Source of the DNA: CAYZJR01 sp964503045
Lineage (GTDB): Bacteria > Cyanobacteriota > Vampirovibrionia > Obscuribacterales > Obscuribacteraceae
NCBI GenBank assembly: GCA_964503045.1
Contig: CAZCZI010000020.1
Coordinates: 36,881-100,880 of the forward strand
DNA length: 64,000 nucleotides
Direction: 5' to 3'
Positions 8,542 through 16,786 of this stretch are shown here, piece after piece. The notes under the pieces were generated by a model. That model was not told where the DNA came from and made no database searches. It saw only the letters and a program-made list of their open reading frames with translations. The stretch's first letter is position 1; the number at the start of each line of letters is the position of its first letter. The position numbers and the translations under genes were made by a program.

Positions 8542-8577
8542 AAATAGGAGAGGATCGATAAATAGGAGAGGATCGAT
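8542..8577 (+). repeat. Tandem 18-bp duplication containing a ribosome binding site
   Basis: The unit AAATAGGAGAGGATCGAT occurs twice head to tail. Each copy has AGGAG, but only the second is completed by a G to form the ATG start (8576) of the secreted-protein gene. In the first copy the corresponding bases run on as ATAAAT. The duplication is exact, so it is recent or maintained. Confidence 0.9.
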
Positions 8578-9577
8578 GTTTGGGTTGAACAGAAAGGGGT
8601 CATTTTTTGTCAACGACACAGCATTGGTGATCGCAGCAATCGCACCTGCGCTTTCAATTGCCATTTTGTCTGCATCACCCGCTCATGCACAGCAGAAACA
8701 CAGCATTTGGATGGCATTGCCTCCGCCGGATGCAAAAGACACGACACCGGCGAAAACGCCCGCGACACCACCGCAAAAGACAGGCATTTTCGGGCATAAG
8801 ACCGCACCTGCCGCCACGATAAAAGTACTACCGGCGCGAGCAGCTACACAACCGGGCGCCGCACCGACTCCTGCCGGTGGTGCCACCGCAACCGGTTCAT
8901 CGACACAACCAGGCACACTAGCCCAGCCGCAAGTATTTGCGCTGCCCCCGTCGAGCACCGCCAATAATACTACTTTTCCTGGCTATCAAACCGCGAATGA
9001 AACTCCGCTGGTCAACTCTGTCTGCCCGGGCGTAAACCCCAGAAAGATAATCGTCGAACGACTCCAAGAAATGGGCATTTCGCCAACTGGTGAGGCATTC
9101 AAGAACGCCCATCTAGACATCATTGATTGTCCGGAGTTGCAAAAGTTGTTTCCCAAACGGCTTTTCTACTCGTTCAGAACGCCGTATGGCGCGCCGAAAC
9201 CGCCGGAGCCACTGACCAAGAAAACAATTATATTGGTTGACGATGCAGGCAACGTGATGCCAATGACTGACTGGACTGAACTACAACGAATGTTCATCGC
9301 CCAAGGCATCAAAGTAAGCGATGAGAAGATCGCAGCCGAGACTACAAAAGCCTGGATGGCGCTTCACCAACAATTAGTTAGAAGCGACGCCTTTGCCTTT
9401 GAAGCATCGGCCGAACCCACAATCACGAAAGCCGAAAATGGCTCGATTAGCGCCCAGGGGCAGCTCGACGCCGAATATGAAGGCAAGAAAGTCGGACACC
9501 TGAAAGTATTTTTGCAATTCGATCAAAGCGGCAGACTGTCCATGGTCAACGAAGACAGTACGCTACCTCCCGGTTAA
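8576..9577 (+). CDS. Secreted Pro/Ala/Thr-rich hypothetical protein
   Basis: The 333-residue protein has a long N-terminus, a hydrophobic segment at residues 17-33 and a good signal peptidase I site after 'SPAHA' (about residue 38). Residues ~48-130 form a low-complexity linker rich in Pro, Ala, Thr and Gly. Residues ~140-333 look globular, with alternating charged and hydrophobic stretches, including 'KIIVERLQEMGISPTGEAF' and 'KKTIILVDDAGNVMPM'. No family is recognised. The layout suggests a periplasmic or surface domain held away from a membrane or wall by a flexible linker. It interrupts the rml genes between rmlA and rmlB, which argues for co-expression with glycan synthesis but does not prove a role in it. 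Confidence 0.75.
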   Translation: MFGLNRKGSFFVNDTALVIAAIAPALSIAILSASPAHAQQKHSIWMALPPPDAKDTTPAKTPATPPQKTGIFGHKTAPAATIKVLPARAATQPGAAPTPAGGATATGSSTQPGTLAQPQVFALPPSSTANNTTFPGYQTANETPLVNSVCPGVNPRKIIVERLQEMGISPTGEAFKNAHLDIIDCPELQKLFPKRLFYSFRTPYGAPKPPEPLTKKTIILVDDAGNVMPMTDWTELQRMFIAQGIKVSDEKIAAETTKAWMALHQQLVRSDAFAFEASAEPTITKAENGSISAQGQLDAEYEGKKVGHLKVFLQFDQSGRLSMVNEDSTLPPG

Positions 9578-9771
9578 TTGCAGATCGCGACTTCAGTCAC
9601 CATAAAAATAATATCGGACTACATTAGTCATTATTCATTCTGAAACCACCTCAGATTATTGGGTCGACGTTGATCACTTGACCTTCATCCGGCGAAAATC
9701 GACAAATCACTTTGTGATGCCCCGTTGTCAAGCTCTCGGGATGTTTCCCCGGGAAATACAAGGAGTCAAGA

Positions 9772-10833
9772 ATGCGCTTAGTGCTCACAGGCGGGCTGGG
9801 TTTCATCGGAAGCAACCTGGTCAGACACTTCCTTCTCAACCACCCAACGTACGAGATCATCAACCTTGATGCCCAGACATACGCCGGCCATCAAGAAAAT
9901 CTCGATGGCGTTCACAGTCATCCAAACTATCGTTTCGTCAAAGGCGAAATCCAAGACGCCGCACTCGTCGACGAAATCGTATCGGGCAGAAAGTTCGGCA
10001 AGATAGACGGCATCATCAATCTCGCCGCCGAAAGCCATGTCGATCGATCGATTGAAGATCCCGCAACTTTCGTCAATACAAATGTGTTGGGAACACAAGT
10101 ATTGTTGGAAGCCGCATACAGAAACGGTAAGAAGGGCCAGGAACCCGGCAAGTATTCCATCAAATTCTTGCAAGTCTCAACTGATGAAGTATATGGATCG
10201 CTTGGACCAACAGGCTACTTCGTTGAAGAAACTCCACTGGCTCCAAACAGCCCCTATTCAGCCAGCAAAGCCTCAGCCGACATGCTTTGCAGAGCTTACT
10301 TCCATACATTCGACTTCCCAGTGTTGATCACACGTTGCTCAAACAACTACGGCCCGTATCAACATCCTGAGAAACTGATTCCACTGTTCATCAACAACAT
10401 TTTGAACAACAAACAAGTGCCGGTTTACGGTGATGGTTTGAACGTCAGAGATTGGCTGCACGTCTCCGACCACTGCAAAGCCATCGATGCCGTATTCCAC
10501 AGAGGAATCGCCGGTGAAGTCTACAACGTTGGCGGCAATAACGAACGCACCAACATGCAAATCACCAAACTGATTCTCTCCGAACTCGGAAAGGGCGAAG
10601 AACTGATCAAGTATGTCCAAGACAGGCTCGGTCACGATCGCCGCTACGCCATCGACTCCGCAAAAATGCAACGAGAGCTCGGCTGGCAACCTGAATACAC
10701 CTTCGAAAGAGGAATCAAAGAAACCATCGCTTGGTACAAGACGCACCAAAGCTGGCTGGATGCAGTCACCGCGCAACCGAAAGCGCCGGCAGTTATCGTA
10801 CAAACCAACTTTGCTCCAAACCCGGTTATATAG
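9772..10833 (+). CDS. rmlB: dTDP-glucose 4,6-dehydratase
   Basis: The 353-residue short-chain dehydrogenase/reductase-fold enzyme converts dTDP-glucose to dTDP-4-keto-6-deoxyglucose. The NAD-binding GGLGFIGSNLVRH is at residues 7-19. 'AAESHVDRSI' and 'STDEVYGSLG' carry the Asp-Glu pair and Thr of the dehydratase active site. 'PYSASKAS' gives the catalytic Tyr-x3-Lys, and 'NNYGPYQHPEKLIP' is the RmlB signature. An AAGGAG ribosome binding site lies 6 nt before the ATG. The 194 bp upstream contain no gene. Their separation from the secreted-protein gene suggests that rmlB has its own promoter. Confidence 0.95.
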   Translation: MRLVLTGGLGFIGSNLVRHFLLNHPTYEIINLDAQTYAGHQENLDGVHSHPNYRFVKGEIQDAALVDEIVSGRKFGKIDGIINLAAESHVDRSIEDPATFVNTNVLGTQVLLEAAYRNGKKGQEPGKYSIKFLQVSTDEVYGSLGPTGYFVEETPLAPNSPYSASKASADMLCRAYFHTFDFPVLITRCSNNYGPYQHPEKLIPLFINNILNNKQVPVYGDGLNVRDWLHVSDHCKAIDAVFHRGIAGEVYNVGGNNERTNMQITKLILSELGKGEELIKYVQDRLGHDRRYAIDSAKMQRELGWQPEYTFERGIKETIAWYKTHQSWLDAVTAQPKAPAVIVQTNFAPNPVI

Positions 10834-10877
10834 GCTAGAGCTGGTTAGAATCTACAGACGCAGAAGCAGAACGAAAG

Positions 10878-11738
10878 ATGAAAACGATGAAGATCTTGGT
10901 CACCGGGGCTGGTGGCATGCTAGGGCAAGCTCTAGTACCATGCCTCGAGTCTCGCGGTCACACCGTAATGGCACTGCCGAAAGAAAGTCTCGACGTCACA
11001 CACTATACGCAGGTCGTCGAAACCCTGACTAAGGCAAAGCCGGATATCGTTATTCATTGCGCGGCATACACGAAAGTCGATCAAGCCGAGTCGGAGCCGG
11101 GATTGGCCTATCTGATTAACGGATACGGCACCGAGAATCTCGCCGTGTCATGCAACACGCTCAACTTGCCGATGTTGTACGTGAGCTCCGACTACGTCTT
11201 TGACGGCGAACAAAATCAGCCCTATAACCCATGGGATGCAACGCGACCGCTGTCTATCTACGGCAAGTCCAAACTGGCCGGCGAGAAAGCCGTACAACGG
11301 CATCTCCTCAGGTTTTACATTGTCCGAACCAGCTGGCTGTATGGTCCAAACGGCAAAAACTTCGTCGACACCATTTTGGCAATGGCGCAAGAACGCAAGA
11401 CACTGCGCGTGGTATCAGATCAGATCGGAACCCCCACCTGCACCCTCAGTCTCTCTGAGACTATTGCAGACCTCATAACCACCGGACGTTGGGGCATCTA
11501 CCACGCAAGCGATGACGGCGTAACCAATTGGTATGAGTTCGCAAAAGAAATCACACGCGGGACTAACGCCGAAATCATTCCTATAGAAACGAAGGATATG
11601 CCTCGCCCTGCCACGCGCCCGAAGTATTCAGTGATGGATAAAACCACGCTGATCAATACCATTGGCCGCGAACTACCGACGTGGCAAGAGTCGCTTCAGG
11701 CGTATCTGCAACTTCGACAAACGCGACAGCCGGTATAG
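10878..11738 (+). CDS. rmlD: dTDP-4-dehydrorhamnose reductase
   Basis: The 286-residue enzyme reduces dTDP-4-keto-rhamnose to dTDP-rhamnose, the last step of the pathway. The N-terminal dinucleotide-binding motif is 'ILVTGAGGMLGQAL'. 'HCAAYTKVDQAE' and 'YVSSDYVFDG' follow, and the catalytic Tyr-x3-Lys lies in 'SIYGKSKLAGE'. 'RTSWLYGPNGKNFV' is the family's substrate-side motif. ATG 10878 is taken as the start; ATG 10887 would remove only three residues. It lies 44 bp after rmlB and is probably co-transcribed with it. Confidence 0.95.
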   Translation: MKTMKILVTGAGGMLGQALVPCLESRGHTVMALPKESLDVTHYTQVVETLTKAKPDIVIHCAAYTKVDQAESEPGLAYLINGYGTENLAVSCNTLNLPMLYVSSDYVFDGEQNQPYNPWDATRPLSIYGKSKLAGEKAVQRHLLRFYIVRTSWLYGPNGKNFVDTILAMAQERKTLRVVSDQIGTPTCTLSLSETIADLITTGRWGIYHASDDGVTNWYEFAKEITRGTNAEIIPIETKDMPRPATRPKYSVMDKTTLINTIGRELPTWQESLQAYLQLRQTRQPV

Positions 11739-11844
11739 GCAGAGCGCAACCTCACCCGTCCTCTCTAAAGCACAGAACGCACAACATCGGAATCTCATTC
11801 CAAACTGCGGATATTTAGCACTCTCATCGCATATGATGATGTTA

Positions 11845-11920
11845 AAGGCAAACGCTCTCAAATCGCTTCGGCACTTTAATCTACGCTAATACTCAAGAAT
11901 TTCAGTTAATCGTTTGCCTT
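11845..11920. repeat. 10-bp inverted repeat before the coiled-coil gene
   Basis: AAGGCAAACG (11845-11854) and CGTTTGCCTT (11911-11920) are perfect reverse complements 56 nt apart, just upstream of the coiled-coil gene. The same GCAAACG core recurs in inverted orientation after that gene. Confidence 0.55.
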
Positions 11921-11952
11921 GGTCACGACTTGTTCTTTGGGAGGGATTAACC

Positions 11953-12519
11953 ATGGAAAAACTTGATCAGGTATTTCAAACGCTTTCGTCGCAGATCGCC
12001 GGACTCTATGCGCACATGGATTCAGGCTTTGCCGTTATTGACACCAGGCTTACAGGAATCGACGCACGCTTCAACTCAGTTGAAGACCGCTTCAATTCCG
12101 TTAACGCAAGATTGGACGGCTTCAACAAGAGACTCGATACGACAAACCAACGCTTTGATGAAACAAACCAACGCTTTGATGAAACAAACCAACGAATTGA
12201 TGAAACGAATAAGCGAATTGACGTTGTAGATCGACATACGACAATTCTGTCTCATCAGTTCACTGAGATGAACGCATTAGTTCGCCAAACCAACCTCCGA
12301 TTGGAGGACACAAACGCTCGAATCGATGTCGTGCAAGCAGAGATTAAAGACTTGCATAGATCTCTAGATACTCACACAGGCGAACTCGATCAGTTCAAAG
12401 CTGACGTAACAAGGCAGTTTGAATTCGTCGACAATCGGTTCGATAAGCTGGAAGACAGAATTTCCAAGCTTCAGCCACTCAATCCACAGACCGGCGACGA
12501 TAAGACGCAATCAGCGTAA
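11953..12519 (+). CDS. Coiled-coil protein with heptad repeats
   Basis: The 188-residue product is almost entirely heptad-patterned. Residues ~25-110 repeat units such as 'RLDGFNK', 'RLDTTNQ', 'RFDETNQ' and 'RIDETNK', with Ile/Leu/Phe at one core position and Asp/Asn-rich outer positions. That is typical of long, often trimeric coiled coils. There is no signal peptide or membrane helix, so it is probably cytoplasmic or an intracellular scaffold. ATG 11953 is used because GGGAGG lies 7-8 nt upstream; an earlier in-frame start at 11914 lacks one. It separates rmlD from the rmlC-like gene and has no evident enzymatic role. Similar low-complexity coiled coils occur in unrelated genes, so homology searches need care. 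Confidence 0.78.
   Translation: MEKLDQVFQTLSSQIAGLYAHMDSGFAVIDTRLTGIDARFNSVEDRFNSVNARLDGFNKRLDTTNQRFDETNQRFDETNQRIDETNKRIDVVDRHTTILSHQFTEMNALVRQTNLRLEDTNARIDVVQAEIKDLHRSLDTHTGELDQFKADVTRQFEFVDNRFDKLEDRISKLQPLNPQTGDDKTQSA
12142..12204 (+). repeat. Three tandem 21-bp units inside the coiled-coil gene
   Basis: The first two 21-bp units (12142-12162 and 12163-12183) are identical, and a third (12184-12204) differs by two bases. Each encodes one heptad of the TNQRFDE type. Such repeats allow the coiled coil to gain or lose heptads in frame. Confidence 0.85.
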
Positions 12520-12534
12520 CCATTCCGTGATCTG

Positions 12535-12597
12535 GCAAACGACTTTGTTGAAAAGAACCCGCTCTGGCTGGTATTCTATGCAGCTGACGTCGTTTGC
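12535..12597. repeat. 9-bp inverted repeat after the coiled-coil gene
   Basis: GCAAACGAC (12535-12543) and GTCGTTTGC (12589-12597) are reverse complements 45 nt apart in the spacer before the rmlC-like gene. They share the GCAAACG core with the inverted repeat at 11845-11920. Confidence 0.5.
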
Positions 12598-12635
12598 TTG
12601 CACTCACGGCAAGCTTTTGTGAGACCAATCTAAAC

Positions 12636-13196
12636 ATGGTTATGCTTAAACCGCTAAACAAAGAAGCCATCGGACAGGAATACAACAAATCGCTGAGCGT
12701 TCAGGACTACTCCAAGAAGCCAACGATTGAAGGCGTTCAACTAATCAACTTGACGATGTTCGTCGACGACGGCGGTTCGCTTGCCGAAATCATTAGATTG
12801 GATGACAACGGCAACCTCCAAGTGCTGCCTGACTTCAAGGTCAAGCAAAGCACCTTCTCGCAAATGCTTCCAGGAACCATCAAAGCATTCCACCTGCACT
12901 ACAACCAGGAAGACTGCTGGTTCATCATGCCGACAGATCGCTTGCTAATCGGTCTTTTCGATGCACGAAAAGACTCACCGACATACAACAACACCATGCG
13001 CTTCGTGTTAGGCGCCGGTCGCGCTCAGTTGCTCTACATCCCGCGCGGCGTTGCTCATGGTCTTGCAAATCCATGGCAGCACCCTGCCAACATGATTTAC
13101 TTCGTCAATCAATGCTTCGACGCCAGCCAACCAGATGAGCATCGACTTCCCTGGGACACTCTGGGAGAAGACTTCTGGGAAATTCGCAAGGGCTGA
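12636..13196 (+). CDS. rmlC: dTDP-4-dehydrorhamnose 3,5-epimerase-like protein
   Basis: The 186-residue cupin-fold protein is related to RmlC, which epimerises C3 and C5 of dTDP-4-keto-6-deoxyglucose. 'TIKAFHLHYNQEDCWFI' (His86, His88) replaces the usual G-L-H-Y-Q stretch. 'LLYIPRGVAHGLANP' is the conserved His-containing turn, and the C-terminal 'RLPWDTLGEDFWEIRKG' resembles the family end. The sequence is divergent, so a 3-epimerase or a related sugar epimerase is possible. Its place beside rmlA, rmlB and rmlD makes it the best candidate for the missing pathway step. ATG 12636 is chosen over an upstream TTG; ATG 12642 is equally possible. Confidence 0.8.
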   Translation: MVMLKPLNKEAIGQEYNKSLSVQDYSKKPTIEGVQLINLTMFVDDGGSLAEIIRLDDNGNLQVLPDFKVKQSTFSQMLPGTIKAFHLHYNQEDCWFIMPTDRLLIGLFDARKDSPTYNNTMRFVLGAGRAQLLYIPRGVAHGLANPWQHPANMIYFVNQCFDASQPDEHRLPWDTLGEDFWEIRKG

Positions 13197-13201
13197 CCTT
13201 G

Positions 13202-14827
13202 ATGCATTTCTCAAAATTCACAACTACGCTTGCAGCAGCCTATTCTGCTGTGACGGTTTCACTACTTGTTGGCATAACTCCAACTGCGATTGCACAAGAG
13301 CATCCAGCGACAGTGCTGTCTCGACAAGCTCTTTCTAAGATCGACAATAAGGACTGGGCAGGGGCAATCAAAGACTACGACGCAGCCTTGCGGCTGATGC
13401 CTGCCGATGCCAGGTCAGGTCTTTCGAAAATCTATAACAACAGGGGATACGCAAAGGAACATCTAAAAGATTTCGCCGGCGCAATCGCTGACTATTCCGA
13501 CTGCATTCGCATGGATCAAAACCTTCCAGAACCGTTTTTCAGGCGAGCCAAGCTACTCGTAGACACCAATACTAATCTCCAACGAGCAATTGAAGACGCA
13601 ACATATTGCATTCGCAATGGATACAGTCTTGGCGACTCATACTTTTTTCGAGGTACAGCGTACTTTTACTCGAACAAGCAATCCAATGCGATAGCGGATT
13701 TCACCGAATCAATCAAGCTAAATCCTCAAGATTTAGATGCTTGGACCCTCCGCGCAAATGCAAAGTTTGACCTCAAAGACTATAAAGGTACGATTGAAGA
13801 TTGCAATCAAGCAATTAGAATCGACAACAAAAGTGCGGACGCTTTCTTCTATCGCGCTCTATCAAGATTCAACCTGCAAGACGATAAGGGTGCTCTCGAA
13901 GACATCGATTGTGCGGTAGCTCTTAGACCAACAGAATGGCATTTCATCCAATTTCGAGGAACCGCCCGCAAAGAAGTCCATGACTACAAAGGAGCACAAA
14001 AGGACTACGAGCAAGCGCTCAAGATTAACCCGTCCAGTCAGGAACTCAAAAATCAACTTGCCACAGTGAAACAATTGATCGCAAGCACCGCAAGTACAGG
14101 CGTCGCGCCTACCGCAAACAACACCACATACAGTGGCAGCTCGACCAGTGCATCAAGCACCAAGAGTTCGAGCAACCCAGCGACCAAGACCAGTCGGACT
14201 CTCGATTTTGCTGGTTCATTTAAGTGCCTCTGCTCTGTCGATTCGTACATCCGCCGCGGTCAAGTAAATATCAGCGAACAGAATAACAACATGTATCAAA
14301 TCAGATGGAAGTTCGATGACGGGAAAGGACCTTTCGAAGCAATCGGCATCAAATCCGGCACCGGCCTCGCATCTGCGTTTGAGCTCAATAACTTCGTCGG
14401 CGTCTCTCTCTATAGGACTGTAGATGACTTGATTGCCGGCCCCACATTCAGCGCCAGCGTTAAAGGCTCAGAACTCGATATGCTGTACAAACCCGATAAC
14501 TTACTTCCGCTATTACCCAGGTCAGACAAACCAGCCGATGTTAGCGGCAACTGGTCAGTATCTGGCGACAACGGCGACAATCACCCATACAAAGGTGCTC
14601 TGACACTAACCAAAGTTGGTCCATGGAACTACCAAGCACACTGGGAACTAAGTGACGGAAGGAAACTAGAGGGACTTGGCGCCGTTTCTCTCAACATGCT
14701 TGCACTTGCATTCAAGAAGCAACAATCGTATGGCGTATTGCTCTACACACTTGACAGTGATGGAAAAATGCAAGCAGTCGGAAGAACCTCCGATTCCAAA
14801 GCGATTTGGGAAAACGCGCAGAGATAA
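13202..14827 (+). CDS. Secreted TPR protein with a duplicated C-terminal beta domain
   Basis: The 541-residue protein has a signal peptide (hydrophobic residues ~10-27, cleavage near 'TAIAQ'). About seven TPR-like helical hairpins follow up to residue ~295 (for example 'IYNNRGYAKEHLKDFAGAIADYSDCI' is one A/B pair). A Ser/Thr-rich linker spans ~300-330. The last 210 residues form two copies of a ~95-residue beta-rich unit, starting 'FAGSFKCLCSVD' and 'VSGNWSVSGDNG'. Both copies contain a 'YQIRW/YQAHW' strand, a Gly-rich turn and a 'GVSLYR/GVLLYT' strand. The gene starts 5 bp after the rmlC-like stop, so it is probably in the same transcript. A periplasmic protein-interaction role is inferred; no enzymatic motif is seen. 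Confidence 0.8.
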   Translation: MHFSKFTTTLAAAYSAVTVSLLVGITPTAIAQEHPATVLSRQALSKIDNKDWAGAIKDYDAALRLMPADARSGLSKIYNNRGYAKEHLKDFAGAIADYSDCIRMDQNLPEPFFRRAKLLVDTNTNLQRAIEDATYCIRNGYSLGDSYFFRGTAYFYSNKQSNAIADFTESIKLNPQDLDAWTLRANAKFDLKDYKGTIEDCNQAIRIDNKSADAFFYRALSRFNLQDDKGALEDIDCAVALRPTEWHFIQFRGTARKEVHDYKGAQKDYEQALKINPSSQELKNQLATVKQLIASTASTGVAPTANNTTYSGSSTSASSTKSSSNPATKTSRTLDFAGSFKCLCSVDSYIRRGQVNISEQNNNMYQIRWKFDDGKGPFEAIGIKSGTGLASAFELNNFVGVSLYRTVDDLIAGPTFSASVKGSELDMLYKPDNLLPLLPRSDKPADVSGNWSVSGDNGDNHPYKGALTLTKVGPWNYQAHWELSDGRKLEGLGAVSLNMLALAFKKQQSYGVLLYTLDSDGKMQAVGRTSDSKAIWENAQR

Positions 14828-14875
14828 CCAACCAGCTGGGAGTTTCATTAAAGAGCCCGCGTGGAAGGAAGTGTC

Positions 14876-15628
14876 ATGCAAAAACTTAAAGATACCAACC
14901 ATTCATTCAAATCAGTCTCTCTGTCCTTGGTCGCAATGCTCTCATTCGGTGCACCTGCATTATCGAAAGACATGGACAAAACCAAAACAGTGAAAGATTT
15001 TGCAGCAGCATATTACGCAGGCGATGGTCTCGGATTCAATCGAAACATCGTGCTAGAGCCTGATGGATCGTTCAAGTTCAAATGGACAGGCTGCATGGGT
15101 GTCTACGGTGAATCGACAGGCACTGCAAAGCTCGTCAACGGTATCATCGAGTTGCCTCCTTACACCGCAAAGGACATCAAACAGCCAACTTCGCTCACAC
15201 CGGTGAAGTGGGGAGAGCGCCTGTATCTAATTGAAACCGAAAAACTGCTCGATTTCTGCAACGACATCAATCAACAAAGAGAGCCACGAAAAGACAAAAA
15301 AGGCTTTACGTTCATGCGTCTAGGTGATGAACAGAAGGACGCATCCAAGGCTCAGGCAGAGTTACCAAAGGAGTGGCGTGAGTTCATTTTGACCAAACCA
15401 TTAAAAGGAACGGTCGTGAAGAAACTAAACGGCAACACTGCAGAGATCGACTTAGGTGCCAAAGACGGACTCAAGAAAGGCATGTTGCTCACCTCGCGAG
15501 GCAAAAACACTTTCACTCAAATTCGAGTGGTAGAAGCAAGCGATCACACATGCGTCGTCAAAAAAGAGTATCGCGACGATAAACTGACAGCCGGAGATGT
15601 GGTATCCAGCCTGTTTTTTCCAGAGTGA
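14876..15628 (+). CDS. Secreted hypothetical protein with a C-terminal FlgT/SH3-like barrel
   Basis: The 250-residue protein has a signal peptide (hydrophobic residues ~14-28, 'APALSK'). Residues ~35-140 form a beta-rich domain with 'GSFKFKWTGCMGVYGESTGTA', suggesting a small lipocalin-like sheet. The last ~75 residues include 'GTVVKKLNGNTAEIDLGAKDGL' and 'KKGMLLTSRG', then 'TAGDVVSS'. This arrangement is common in small barrels of FlgT-C-like or envelope proteins. No specific role is assigned. ATG 14876 follows GGAAGG at a good distance, unlike the GTG at 14861. It is 48 bp after the TPR gene and may be co-transcribed with it. Confidence 0.7.
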   Translation: MQKLKDTNHSFKSVSLSLVAMLSFGAPALSKDMDKTKTVKDFAAAYYAGDGLGFNRNIVLEPDGSFKFKWTGCMGVYGESTGTAKLVNGIIELPPYTAKDIKQPTSLTPVKWGERLYLIETEKLLDFCNDINQQREPRKDKKGFTFMRLGDEQKDASKAQAELPKEWREFILTKPLKGTVVKKLNGNTAEIDLGAKDGLKKGMLLTSRGKNTFTQIRVVEASDHTCVVKKEYRDDKLTAGDVVSSLFFPE

Positions 15629-16040
15629 CCAAATGAATGCCAGATTCAAATGAGTTGGACAAGCTTCCCGCCACAAGCGAGCAGTTAGAAACGTTCAAGA
15701 TGCTTCAACGCAAGACAATGACACCATCAGCATTGACACCATCCGCGATGGCGAAAAATGTAACTCCTGAGCGGCACAGGCAACCGCCCAGGAGTCATCT
15801 AGCCTGCATCTGCTGCCGATAGCTGATGATCTGGCTAAGATGTTTTGTCGACTGACAATATGTCATTGACCACAAAAACTGCTGGAAACAAAAGCGCAAC
15901 GCCAGCGCATTTACTTTTGGACTTTGCTTGGAATTGGCGCCCCATCAAGAAAGAGAACACCCTAGCTCTTTTTGAGAGCGATCCAATTTTTTGCAAAATC
16001 GATCAGGTCAAGCTCATCAGGTCAAGCTGATCACTTGCCT
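15629..16040. other. Intergenic region with one strong hairpin
   Basis: No convincing gene is seen in these 412 bases. Bases 15763-15795 form an 11-bp stem with one mismatch (ACTCCTG and GCGG pairing with CCGC and CAGGAGT) and no T-run after it. Bases 16002-16028 hold two copies of ATCAGGTCAAGCT. A 61-codon open frame from 15637 lacks a ribosome binding site and any protein-like pattern. Confidence 0.55.
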
Positions 16041-16084
16041 CGGGCGAGACAACGGTTCCAGCAAAACGCTGCCTCGCCCGTTTT
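16041..16084 (+). terminator. Rho-independent terminator
   Basis: CGGGCGAG (16041-16048) pairs with CTCGCCCG (16073-16080) and TTTT follows at once. It would end rightward transcription from the secreted-protein genes before the convergent gene at 16087. The 24-nt loop is longer than usual. Confidence 0.6.
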
Positions 16085-16086
16085 AT

Positions 16087-16764
16087 CTAGATCCTGAAGA
16101 ATGGCGTTTCGACAATATTGTCGAGCCAAATCACTTGAATCTGATACTGTCCAGGTCCAACCTGTACGCTCGGTGCCACCACCGATCCGTCTTGGTTCGA
16201 CTTACGCGAGAATACGACGCCGCGCTCTGTCTCGGTGACTCGCACTTCGACGTCAGCCATCGCATTGCGCTCGCCATCTTTGGCTTGCATCAAGACACGG
16301 AGTTGATCCTTGTCTACGAGCCAACCAAGATTGACTTGAATGGTGGCGTCATCAACGATTCGCTCAAATGTTCCAAGAGAGACAAGCTGCGTTCCAACGC
16401 CCCGCATAGCTCCTGCCGGAACCATTTGTTGCCATTGCATCGCGGCAAGCATATCTTGCCAGGTTGAGATTGCGGCCTCTTTGGTCGCCCCAACCAACTC
16501 TTTGAGCGCAAGTACTGCAGGCTTGGTAGCCACAGCTTCTTCACCAGCGAGTCGGGTTGTCACCCGCTTCACGATTGCTTCATCGCCTTTTGAGAGTGTC
16601 GAAAAACTGGAGGCATTCCACATTGCCCGGTCGAATTGCGGATTCTCACCCGGCAAAGGCAGAATGTCGAAGTTCTCCTGACAGAACTTCTCAAAAGATC
16701 TGGCGCACTCAGCTTCATCTTTTATAGAGAGGACCTTCGCTAACTTTTCATTGAGGGTGTTCAT
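16087..16764 (-). CDS. Hypothetical protein paired with a sigma factor
   Basis: The 225-residue product is not recognised. The N-terminal ~130 residues are helical and contain no Cys or zinc motif. The C-terminal ~90 residues look like an immunoglobulin-like or carboxypeptidase-regulatory-like beta domain ('ADVEVRVTETERGVVFSRKSNQDGS', ending '...VGPGQYQIQVIW'). There is no signal peptide or membrane helix. ATG 16764 is chosen over TTG 16776 because GGAGAAGG lies just upstream. It begins 22 bp after the sigma-factor gene on the same strand and is probably in its operon. A regulatory partner is possible, but no anti-sigma domain is visible. Confidence 0.65.
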   Translation of the reverse strand: MNTLNEKLAKVLSIKDEAECARSFEKFCQENFDILPLPGENPQFDRAMWNASSFSTLSKGDEAIVKRVTTRLAGEEAVATKPAVLALKELVGATKEAAISTWQDMLAAMQWQQMVPAGAMRGVGTQLVSLGTFERIVDDATIQVNLGWLVDKDQLRVLMQAKDGERNAMADVEVRVTETERGVVFSRKSNQDGSVVAPSVQVGPGQYQIQVIWLDNIVETPFFRI

Positions 16765-16786
16765 TGCCTTCTCCAACTGTGCATTT

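Noticed and set aside
15637..15822. A 61-codon open frame after the secreted-protein gene
   Set aside because: No ribosome binding site, low-complexity repeats of Thr/Pro/Ser, and a strong hairpin within it.
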